From positions 1 through 12,449 of the forward strand of contig CABYCA010000020.1 of the NCBI GenBank assembly GCA_902517365.1: a stretch of DNA of 12,449 nt, in the 5' to 3' direction. Source of the DNA: an uncultured Bacteroidota bacterium (GTDB lineage: Bacteria > Bacteroidota > Bacteroidia > Flavobacteriales > Flavobacteriaceae). Of the stretch, positions 1 to 6,183 are shown in pieces (positions within the stretch are counted from its first letter, which is position 1; each line of letters begins with the position of its first letter). The translations under genes and the position numbers were made by a program. The notes beneath the pieces are model-generated. The model saw only the letters and a program-made list of their open reading frames with translations. It had not been told where the DNA came from and ran no database searches.

Positions 1-172
1 TTGTAAACCAATTAGGAAGTATAAATGAATCTAACCAATCTGGTCTTGAACTACTAACAATAAAGGCGCTAGTTAAACCAGCAAATGTCATAGTTATACT
101 GATCATACCAAACCAAAGCATCATTTTTTTTGCTTTTGAAATTTTAAGTTCTATCGAATCTATCACAGTCAT
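1..172 (-). CDS. coxC: Cytochrome c oxidase subunit III, N-terminal fragment (gene runs off the left edge)
   Basis: Only the first 57 codons are present; the gene continues beyond base 1. I translated it by hand from ATG at 172-170. The start is MTVIDSIELKISKAKKMMLW, followed by a hydrophobic helix (about residues 19-42) and then SSSRPDW. The pattern AKKMMLWFGMISITMTFAGLTSA is what I recognise as the beginning of the heme-copper oxidase subunit III of Flavobacteriia. Subunit III is a membrane protein that stabilises the subunit I/II core; it carries no redox centre. The start lies two bases after the cyoE stop (TGA-TA-ATG), so the two genes are almost certainly co-transcribed and perhaps translationally coupled. 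A second subunit III-like gene and a subunit IV gene often follow in relatives, but that region lies outside the window. The family call is fairly secure from context; the short length limits certainty. Confidence 0.82.
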   Translation of the reverse strand, partial: MTVIDSIELKISKAKKMMLWFGMISITMTFAGLTSAFIVSSSRPDWLDSFILPNWFT

Positions 173-174
173 TA

Positions 175-1062
175 TCACAATAGTTTATCCATCACAAATA
201 TAATTTGAATAAAGCTTAAATAAAAAATACTAGTATACATTAGTCTTATGGCATTTTGATTATCCTTATACTTCATTAATCTTATAGCTTGAATCAACAT
301 AAAAATTCCTGCAACTAATATTAAAATTATTGAATGAAGCCCTACAGTAAATGTTCCAGTGAAACTAAAGTATGGTAAAGTTGATACCAAAATCATCCAA
401 ATAGTATAAAAAACAATTTGGAATGCTGTAGCATTATCAGGTTTACCTGAGGGAAGCATCTTGAATCCAGCCCTTGTGTAATCATCATGTGAAACCCAAC
501 CAATTGCCCAGAAATGTGGAAATTGCCAAAAGAATTGTATCATAAATAATATTCCAGTTTCTATTGAAAATTTATTTGTAACAGCTACCCAACCCAACAT
601 AAAAGGGATAGCCCCAGGTATAGCTCCGAAAAAAACAGATAAAGGTGTTATTGGTTTTAGTGGAGTGTAAACTGCCAAATAAATAATCATTGATACAAAT
701 CCAAAAAAAGCCGTTCTAAAGTTTATAGTATAGAGCAAAAATAAGCCAACAAGTCCTAAAATCGAACAGACTATAATTGCCTGATATATACTCATATTAC
801 CCGAGGGTAATGGCCTATTTAATGTTCTTGACATAAGAGAGTCCCTTTCTCTTTCAATAATTTGATTAAATCCATTTGATGATCCAACTACAAAAAATCC
901 ACCAAAAATTAGTAAAATAAAAGTAGAAGGTGAAAATATTTTAAAGGCAAGGAGATATGATGCAACAGAGGATAGAACTACACTAAAGGATAGCCTATAT
1001 TTTATCAGAACAAGAATTTCAGAAAATAAAGACTTATGCTTTATATTTAAAGTTTCAGACAT
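175..1062 (-). CDS. cyoE: Protoheme IX farnesyltransferase (heme O synthase)
   Basis: This 295-residue integral membrane prenyltransferase (also called CtaB) attaches a farnesyl group to heme b to make heme O, the precursor of the heme A used by the aa3-type oxidase encoded nearby. The first polar motif, around residues 66-86, reads NQIIERERDSLMSRTLNRPLP and contains the acidic residues that hold Mg-diphosphate (E70, D74). The second, at 191-204, reads SHDDYTRAGFKMLP. Between them lies QFFWQFPHFWAIGW (176-189), typical of the UbiA/CyoE family. About eight to nine hydrophobic segments are visible, and the length is normal for the family. It sits between tonB (25-base gap) and coxC (2-base gap), so oxidase assembly functions are grouped. 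Heme A synthase (CtaA) is not in the window and must be elsewhere if heme A is made. No recognisable Shine-Dalgarno site; the leader is AT-rich, as is usual in this phylum. Confidence 0.95.
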   Translation of the reverse strand: MSETLNIKHKSLFSEILVLIKYRLSFSVVLSSVASYLLAFKIFSPSTFILLIFGGFFVVGSSNGFNQIIERERDSLMSRTLNRPLPSGNMSIYQAIIVCSILGLVGLFLLYTINFRTAFFGFVSMIIYLAVYTPLKPITPLSVFFGAIPGAIPFMLGWVAVTNKFSIETGILFMIQFFWQFPHFWAIGWVSHDDYTRAGFKMLPSGKPDNATAFQIVFYTIWMILVSTLPYFSFTGTFTVGLHSIILILVAGIFMLIQAIRLMKYKDNQNAIRLMYTSIFYLSFIQIIFVMDKLL

Positions 1063-1087
1063 TAATTATTTATGTTAGGAGATATCC

Positions 1088-1792
1088 TTATTGAAGTCTG
1101 AAAGTAATAGGTATACTGAATGGAACTCTTACAGCTCTTCCTCTTTGTTTTCCTGGTGTCATTTTTGGGAGTCTACCAATAATTCTAGCAGCTTCATTTT
1201 CAAGGTTCTTGTCAGGACCTCTCATCCTAATATTTGTAATTGAACCATCTTTAGAAATAATAAAATTTACAAAAACTCTACCTTGGATACCCATTTCCTG
1301 AGCAATCTCTGGATATCTGAAATTTCTTCTAATATGTTTATTCATCTGTTCCTGAAAACAGGCTCTTCTCTGAGATTTAGAAACTGATTCGCAGCCAGGG
1401 AAAATTGGGACATCCTCAATTACAGCAAAAGGAACATCTATATCTTCAAATTCATCTTCGACTTCAATGTCCTCAATTATAATTTCGTCTTGATCTGTTT
1501 CAGTAGACTCAATTACGGTCTCTTCAACTTCTTCTTCATCTTCAACAACTTCTATCACTTCAGGAGCAGGTGGTGGGGGAGGCGGAGGGGGAGGAGTTTT
1601 TATCTGCTCAGTAATTGGAATATCTTCATCATCATCATCCTCAACATTTAAAGCCTCATAATCAAAAGTTTTTTCATAAGTTTTTGATTCTATTGCTTGC
1701 CATGTTATAAAGGTTACAATTGTTAAACCTATAACAAAATATAGATTTCTATTTTTATTTAAATCTGCTCTTGGATTTTTCTTCGGTTGCAT
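1088..1792 (-). CDS. TonB-family energy transducer
   Basis: A 234-residue protein with TonB architecture. It has a short basic cytoplasmic N-terminus, one membrane anchor (about 17-34), a periplasmic linker, and a C-terminal TonB domain (about 145-234) with the RYPEIAQEMGIQGRVFVNFII pattern. TonB proteins work with ExbB/ExbD to pass proton-motive force to outer-membrane receptors. The linker is unusual compared with enterobacterial TonB: nine consecutive prolines (67-75) lie between acidic blocks (EDDDDED at 51-57 and a Glu/Asp-rich stretch at 81-119), with no Pro-Lys repeats. VPIFPGCE (128-135) before the domain is a hallmark of Bacteroidota TonB proteins; C134 and C145 could form a periplasmic disulfide (inference). 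The gene is preceded by a 74-base gap with an inverted repeat and a weak promoter-like sequence, and is followed 25 bases later by cyoE. Its receptor partner cannot be told from the sequence, so I give no symbol. Confidence 0.9.
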   Translation of the reverse strand: MQPKKNPRADLNKNRNLYFVIGLTIVTFITWQAIESKTYEKTFDYEALNVEDDDDEDIPITEQIKTPPPPPPPPPAPEVIEVVEDEEEVEETVIESTETDQDEIIIEDIEVEDEFEDIDVPFAVIEDVPIFPGCESVSKSQRRACFQEQMNKHIRRNFRYPEIAQEMGIQGRVFVNFIISKDGSITNIRMRGPDKNLENEAARIIGRLPKMTPGKQRGRAVRVPFSIPITFRLQ

Positions 1793-1809
1793 GAATCAAA
1801 ATTTAATAT

Positions 1810-1849
1810 GCTAATCTATAAAAAATAATAGTTATTTCATATAGTTAGC
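1810..1849. repeat. Inverted repeat in the gcvH-tonB gap
   Basis: The arms GCTAATCTATA (1810-1820) and TATAGTTAGC (1840-1849) are complementary over 10 bp, with a single extra base in the left arm and a 19-base AT-rich spacer. In transcripts of the minus strand this could form a bulged hairpin just upstream of tonB. No run of T follows the second arm on the minus strand, so it does not look like an intrinsic terminator. It may instead be an mRNA-stability element, a protein-binding site, or a remnant of sequence lost between the two genes. The TTTG at its upstream edge (1849-1852) and TATTTTTT in the spacer resemble a degenerate Bacteroidota promoter, but the final G of TAnnTTTG is missing. 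Confidence 0.5.
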
Positions 1850-1866
1850 AAATTCTTTATATTTTT

Positions 1867-2247
1867 TTAACTATCAATAAGATTTTCATAGTCACTTGGA
1901 CTTAAAAGACTATCAATTTGTGATTGTTCTAAAATGTCAATTTTAATAATCCAACCTTCACCATATGGATCTTCATTAACCAGTTCAGGTTTATCCTCTA
2001 AACTAGAATTTACTTCAATAACTTTACCAGCGATTGGCATGAATAAGTCTGAAACTGTTTTAACAGCCTCAATCGATCCAAACACTTCATTTGAATCAAT
2101 TTGACTATCTAATGTATCTATTTCTAAATATACAATATCACCTAATTCACCTTGAGCAAAGTCAGTAATACCAACTATAGCAATATTATTTTCAATTCTT
2201 ACCCACTCATGCTCTTCAGTATATTTTAATTCTTCTGGTATATTCAT
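1867..2247 (-). CDS. gcvH: Glycine cleavage system H protein
   Basis: This 126-residue protein is the lipoyl carrier of the glycine cleavage complex. It shuttles the aminomethyl intermediate between the P protein (glycine decarboxylase), T protein and L protein (lipoamide dehydrogenase). The lipoylation site is clear: FGSIEAVKTVSDLFMP, with K63 as the modified lysine. The N-terminal KYTEEHEWVRIE and the C-terminal NEDPYGEGWIIKI are family signatures, and the length is standard. The genes for the P, T and L proteins are not in the window, so the complex is encoded at dispersed loci, as is common in this phylum. The ATG is two bases after the ruvA stop (TAA-TC-ATG), with no separate promoter visible, so expression probably depends on the maeB-ruvA transcript. 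In many Bacteroidota, as I remember, sprA sits immediately before gcvH; here it does not. Confidence 0.96.
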   Translation of the reverse strand: MNIPEELKYTEEHEWVRIENNIAIVGITDFAQGELGDIVYLEIDTLDSQIDSNEVFGSIEAVKTVSDLFMPIAGKVIEVNSSLEDKPELVNEDPYGEGWIIKIDILEQSQIDSLLSPSDYENLIDS

Positions 2248-2249
2248 GA

Positions 2250-2831
2250 TTATAATTTATTTAATGATTTCTTAATTAATTCTTGTAGCTCAATATCTTT
2301 ATTTTCAAAATATACTTTACTCACAATATTTTCTGCTTTAGATTTACTAAAACCAAGTACTGATAAAGCAAGCAAAGCCTCCTTTTTAATATCAATATTT
2401 TCAGCAGATAAATCTAAATCTTTTTTATCAAATAACTCAACTTTGTCTTTCAATTCTATTATTAATCTTTGTGCTGTTTTAAGTCCAATCCCTTTGATAG
2501 ATTTTATTCTATCAACATCTTCTGACCAAACTGCATCTTGAATCTCTACAGGTGATATAGATGATAAAATAGTCCTTGCAGTACTTGGTCCGATTCCTGA
2601 AACTGAAATAAGTTGTTGGAATATAGATCTCTCAGTTTGCGAACTAAATCCAAATAGAATGTCGGAGTCTTCCTTCCTTTGCAGATAAGTAAATATTTTA
2701 ATATTTTCCTCATCAGGAATATTTTCATAAGTATTTAAAGAAATATTAATCTCATAACCTATTCCATTTGATTCAACAACTATTTTAGTAGGTGTTTTCT
2801 CTATTAATCTTCCTCTAATATAAGTTATCAT
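2250..2831 (-). CDS. ruvA: Holliday junction branch migration protein RuvA
   Basis: RuvA (193 residues) binds four-way DNA junctions as a tetramer and loads two RuvB hexamer motors for branch migration during recombination and repair. The three domains are visible: an N-terminal OB fold (1-62, starting MITYIRGRL with NGIGYEI); two helix-hairpin-helix motifs, LISVSGIGPSTARTILSSI (74-92) and IKSIKGIGLKTAQRLIIEL (109-127); and the mobile domain III (about 147-193, ALLALSVLGFSKSKAENIV) that contacts RuvB. Acidic residues at 55-57 (DSD) lie where the family has its acidic pin. The length is close to the usual 190-205. Its ATG overlaps the maeB TGA (ATGA), which indicates translational coupling to maeB. 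ruvB lies on the other side of maeB, so the two subunits are not adjacent but may share transcripts. Confidence 0.96.
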   Translation of the reverse strand: MITYIRGRLIEKTPTKIVVESNGIGYEINISLNTYENIPDEENIKIFTYLQRKEDSDILFGFSSQTERSIFQQLISVSGIGPSTARTILSSISPVEIQDAVWSEDVDRIKSIKGIGLKTAQRLIIELKDKVELFDKKDLDLSAENIDIKKEALLALSVLGFSKSKAENIVSKVYFENKDIELQELIKKSLNKL

Positions 2832-5110
2832 TTTTTCATTATTTTTCTTTGGTTAGCATCTATGACTGCAATTGCGGACATATTTACAATTTCATCTACT
2901 GAAGCGCCTAATTGGAGGATATGTATAGGTTTATTAAGGCCTATTAAAATTGGTCCAACAGAGACTGCATTATCTAATTCTTTTATAATTTTATACACTA
3001 TATTAGCAGCATCAAGATTTGGAAATATTAAAGTATTGACCTTTCTTCCATTTAAAATTGAAAAAGGGAATCTGTTTTTTAACATATCTCTATTCAAAGC
3101 AAAATCTGATTGGATAGGACCATCAACAATTAAATCAGGATAATTTTTATGTAAAATTTCTACAGCTTTAGAAACTTTTTTAGCTTCGTCAAAATTTGAG
3201 GAACCGAAGTTTGAGTATGAAAGAATAGCTATTACTGGTTCAATTCCAAGATTTTTTACAACTCTTGCCGTATCAACTGTAATCCTTGCAATCTCTTTGT
3301 CTGTAGGATCAATATTTAATGATGTATCTGAACAAAATAGAGGACCTTTTTTTGTGATCATCAAGTTTGTTGCAGCCACTTTTTCAACATGTTTAGCTTT
3401 TCCAATAGATCTTATCAAAGGGACAAAAACAGATGGGTAGCTTTTAGAATAGCCTGAAAGCATACAATCAGCATCCCCATTTTCAACCATCATTGAGCCA
3501 AAATAATCTCTACCTCTTAAAAGTCTTTTTACATCATCAAGTGTTTTACCTTTTCTCTTTAATTTTTTGAAAAGAATCTGAGAGTATTTATCTATCCTTT
3601 TTTTATTAACCTTATCTTTAGGATCTATAATTTCTATATCTTCATTAAATTCTAGTGACTCCATCAACTCTTGAATAATTTTTTTTCCACCAAGCAAAAT
3701 AGGCAAAGCAAGACCCTCTTCAAAACAAATTTGAGCAGCCTTTAAAACATCAAGATGATCAGCCTCTGTAAATACTAGTTTCTTATCTTTTACCTTTTTT
3801 GCTCTTCTATGTATTATTCTAATTAGTTTCTGATTACTACCTAATCTTTCTTCTAAAATTTGAGTGTATTTATCCCAGTCAGTAATAGGTTCTTGTGCAA
3901 CACCTGATTTGATTGCTGCTCTAGCAACTGCAGGGGGAATCTCCAATATTAATCTAGGATCAAAAGGTTTTGGAATTATGTAGTCTTTTCCAAAAATTAA
4001 TTTTGTTTCGTCATATGCAATGTTTACTTGTTCTGGAACAGGCTTTTTTGCTAGTTCAGCTAAAGCAAGAACAGCAGCTTTCTTCATTTCCTCGTTTATC
4101 TTGGTTGCTCTTACATCAAGTGCTCCCCTAAAAATAAAAGGAAACCCTAGTACATTATTAACTTGATTTGGCAGATCAGATCTTCCTGTAGCAAATATTA
4201 TATCATCTCTTACAGACATTGCTTTATCATAGTCTATTTCGGGATCTGGATTGGCCATTGCAAATACAATGGGATTTTTTGACATTGAACTAAGCATTTC
4301 CTCCGTAACAATATTAGCCATTGATAGTCCAATGAAAACATCTGAGCTCACCATTGCCTCTTCTAGAGAACTAATTTTCCTGTCAGTAGCAAAGTATTTT
4401 TTTTCGTCTGTTAAATTATCTCTGCTTTTATTTATTACACCCTTACTGTCTATCATTACAATATTTTGCTGTTTTGCACCAAAAGAAATATATAAGTTTG
4501 TACAAGCAATAGCAGCAGCTCCAGCACCCGAGACAACTATTTTCACATCTTCAATTTTTTTATCAACAAGCTCTAAAGCATTCAAAAGAGCAGCTGCAGA
4601 AATTATAGCAGTACCGTGTTGATCATCGTGCATTACAGGAATATCTAACTGTTCTATTAAATCTTTTTCAATTTTAAAAGCTTCTGGTGCTTTTATATCT
4701 TCAAGATTTATACCCCCAAAAGTTGTTGATATTGATTTTACTACGTTAACAAATTTATCTGGATCTTTTTCATTTATTTCAATGTCAAAAACATCTATAT
4801 CTGCAAAAATTTTAAATAAAAGGGCTTTACCTTCCATTACTGGTTTTGATGCATCTGGACCAATATCTCCTAAACCCAAAACAGCAGTTCCGTTAGAAAT
4901 AACTGCAACTAGATTTGATTTATTTGTATACTTATAAACATTAGATGGATCCTTATCGATTTCTTGACAAGGTATAGCAACACCAGGAGAATAAGCAATT
5001 GCTAGATCTCTTTGAGAGTTATATTTTTTTGTTGGTACAACCTCAATTTTACCAGGTTTAGGCTTAGCATGATATACTAATGACTCTCTTCTTTCCTTAC
5101 TCTTTGCCAT
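2828..5110 (-). CDS. maeB: NADP-dependent malic enzyme with C-terminal phosphotransacetylase-like domain
   Basis: A 760-residue two-domain protein of the MaeB type. The N-terminal part (about 1-420) is malic enzyme, converting malate to pyruvate plus CO2 with NADPH formation. It shows AYSPGVA (Y40, catalytic acid candidate), [10 protein letters not shown] (K95, catalytic base candidate), metal ligand candidates E137-D138 and D163 in MHDDQHGTA, the dinucleotide-binding GAGAAA (195-200), FAMANPDPE (283-291) and [14 protein letters not shown] (306-319). The C-terminal part (about 425-760) resembles phosphate acetyltransferase. In characterised MaeB proteins this domain is regulatory, sensing acetyl-CoA, and not a working enzyme. 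The length matches the family (about 750-765), and no frameshift is seen. NADPH and pyruvate supply are the likely roles. It sits between ruvB (30-base gap carrying a promoter-like box) and ruvA (4-base overlap). NADP preference is taken from the family, not read from residues. Confidence 0.95.
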   Translation of the reverse strand: MAKSKERRESLVYHAKPKPGKIEVVPTKKYNSQRDLAIAYSPGVAIPCQEIDKDPSNVYKYTNKSNLVAVISNGTAVLGLGDIGPDASKPVMEGKALLFKIFADIDVFDIEINEKDPDKFVNVVKSISTTFGGINLEDIKAPEAFKIEKDLIEQLDIPVMHDDQHGTAIISAAALLNALELVDKKIEDVKIVVSGAGAAAIACTNLYISFGAKQQNIVMIDSKGVINKSRDNLTDEKKYFATDRKISSLEEAMVSSDVFIGLSMANIVTEEMLSSMSKNPIVFAMANPDPEIDYDKAMSVRDDIIFATGRSDLPNQVNNVLGFPFIFRGALDVRATKINEEMKKAAVLALAELAKKPVPEQVNIAYDETKLIFGKDYIIPKPFDPRLILEIPPAVARAAIKSGVAQEPITDWDKYTQILEERLGSNQKLIRIIHRRAKKVKDKKLVFTEADHLDVLKAAQICFEEGLALPILLGGKKIIQELMESLEFNEDIEIIDPKDKVNKKRIDKYSQILFKKLKRKGKTLDDVKRLLRGRDYFGSMMVENGDADCMLSGYSKSYPSVFVPLIRSIGKAKHVEKVAATNLMITKKGPLFCSDTSLNIDPTDKEIARITVDTARVVKNLGIEPVIAILSYSNFGSSNFDEAKKVSKAVEILHKNYPDLIVDGPIQSDFALNRDMLKNRFPFSILNGRKVNTLIFPNLDAANIVYKIIKELDNAVSVGPILIGLNKPIHILQLGASVDEIVNMSAIAVIDANQRKIMKK

Positions 5111-5117
5111 AAAGATG

Positions 5118-5140
5118 TATATATATTCAAATATATATTA
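5118..5140 (-). promoter_or_regulatory. Promoter-like element upstream of maeB
   Basis: On the minus strand, bases 5135-5128 read TATATTTG, an exact match to the Bacteroidota -7 consensus TAnnTTTG. The box ends 17 bases before the maeB ATG, which would give a leader of roughly 10-12 bases. I see no TTTG at the expected -33 position, which would fall in the 3' end of ruvB, so this is half a promoter by sequence. The box lies in an AT-only near-palindrome spanning 5118-5140 whose loop is too small for a normal hairpin; it could instead be a DNA-melting or protein-binding site. The box plus the next four bases (TATATTTGAATA) is identical to the element before ruvB. Confidence 0.45.
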
Positions 5141-6139
5141 TTAATTAAATAAATTATTCTGATTGTTTTTATTTCTTCCTAGATGATGATATCCTTTTTC
5201 TGTAACCTGTCTACCCCTAGGTGTTCTTATTATAAAACCTTGTTGAATAAGAAATGGTTCATACACCTCCTCAATTGTTTCAGTATTTTCAGATAAAGAG
5301 GTCGCTATAGTAGATATACCAACAGGTCCACCGTTATATTTGTCAACTATTGTCTCAAGAATTTTATTATCCATTTCATCCAAACCATTCTTATCAACGT
5401 TAAGTGAGCTTAGTGCAAACTTTGTAATTTCTAAATCAATTTTACCATCACTTTTGATTTGAGCAAAATCTCTTACTCTTCTTAATAATGAATTTGAGAT
5501 TCTTGGTGTTCCCCTACTTCTTCTGGCAATTTCATAACATGATTTTTTATCAATTTTCAATTTTAAAATATCTGAACTCCTTTCAACAATTTTAGAAAGC
5601 AAATCATCATCATAATGTTCAAGTCTATTGGATATTGCAAATCTTTCTCTCATAGGGTTTGTTAGAAATCCTGATCTAGTAGTAGCACCAACTAATGTAA
5701 ATGGGTTTAAGTTTAATTGTACTGTTCTCGCATTAGGACCAGACTCAATCATAATATCAATTTTATAGTCTTCCATTGCAGAGTAGAGGTATTCCTCAAT
5801 TACTGGACTTAATCTATGAATTTCATCTATAAAAAGTATATCTCGCTCTTCCAAGTTTGTTAATAATCCTGCAAGATCTCCAGGCTTATCTATTACAGGA
5901 CCAGAAGTTACTTTTAATCCTACATTTAATTCATTTGCTAAAATGTGAGCCAATGTAGTCTTTCCAAGTCCTGGTGGGCCATGAAATAATGTGTGATCTA
6001 AAGCGTCATCTCTTTGATTAGATGCCTCTACAAAGATTTTAAGATTGCTAATTATAGATTCTTGGCCAATAAAATCAGTAAAACGAAGTGGTCTTAAAGC
6101 TTTGTCAAATTCATTATCTTTTTCTTGATTAATGTCCAT
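5141..6139 (-). CDS. ruvB: Holliday junction branch migration ATPase RuvB
   Basis: RuvB (332 residues) is the hexameric AAA+ motor that pumps DNA through RuvA-bound Holliday junctions. Visible elements in order: an N-terminal LRPLRFTDFIGQ segment (15-26); Walker A GPPGLGKTT (54-62); Walker B ILFIDEIHRL (101-110); the RuvB-specific hairpin region around EDYKIDIMIESGPNAR (123-138); sensor 1 GATTR (151-155); arginine-finger candidates in NPMRERF (R164/R166); and a C-terminal winged helix (about 255-325) ending TPRGRQVTEKGYHHLG. The length is normal. It follows coxA after 44 bases without a terminator, so read-through from the respiratory operon is possible. A TATATTTG box four bases before the ATG suggests its own, possibly leaderless, promoter. 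RuvC is not in the window. Confidence 0.97.
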   Translation of the reverse strand: MDINQEKDNEFDKALRPLRFTDFIGQESIISNLKIFVEASNQRDDALDHTLFHGPPGLGKTTLAHILANELNVGLKVTSGPVIDKPGDLAGLLTNLEERDILFIDEIHRLSPVIEEYLYSAMEDYKIDIMIESGPNARTVQLNLNPFTLVGATTRSGFLTNPMRERFAISNRLEHYDDDLLSKIVERSSDILKLKIDKKSCYEIARRSRGTPRISNSLLRRVRDFAQIKSDGKIDLEITKFALSSLNVDKNGLDEMDNKILETIVDKYNGGPVGISTIATSLSENTETIEEVYEPFLIQQGFIIRTPRGRQVTEKGYHHLGRNKNNQNNLFN

Positions 6140-6151
6140 TATTCAAATATA
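6140..6151 (-). promoter_or_regulatory. Promoter-like element directly before ruvB
   Basis: On the minus strand, bases 6151-6144 read TATATTTG (consensus TAnnTTTG) and are followed by AATA and the ruvB ATG. Transcription usually begins a few bases after this box, so a transcript from here would start at or next to the ATG, giving a leaderless or nearly leaderless mRNA. No clear TTTG is present 19-21 bases upstream, which weakens the call. The 12-mer TATATTTGAATA also occurs before maeB. Confidence 0.42.
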
Positions 6152-6183
6152 CATTAATTGAGAAATTTTGGATGAATTACCTG

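Noticed and set aside
1810..1849. Intrinsic terminator after gcvH
   Set aside because: The inverted repeat has an AT-rich stem with a bulge, a long loop and no T-tract on the transcribed strand.
2546..2728. A 60-codon minus-strand frame inside ruvA
   Set aside because: It overlaps the RuvA helix-hairpin-helix coding region in another frame. RuvA is plainly the real product.
3400..3850. A separate active phosphate acetyltransferase gene
   Set aside because: The domain is fused in frame to the malic enzyme with no break, which is the normal MaeB layout; in that family the domain is regulatory.
2862..4622. Plus-strand open frames of 93 and 123 codons opposite maeB
   Set aside because: They lie antisense to conserved malic enzyme and phosphotransacetylase-domain coding sequence, resemble no protein I know and have no promoter or start context of their own.
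5118..5140. Transposon end or attachment site at the AT-rich palindrome
   Set aside because: No second copy of the end, no transposase and no target duplication are visible. The palindrome contains only A/T apart from one C/G pair and can arise by chance in such DNA.
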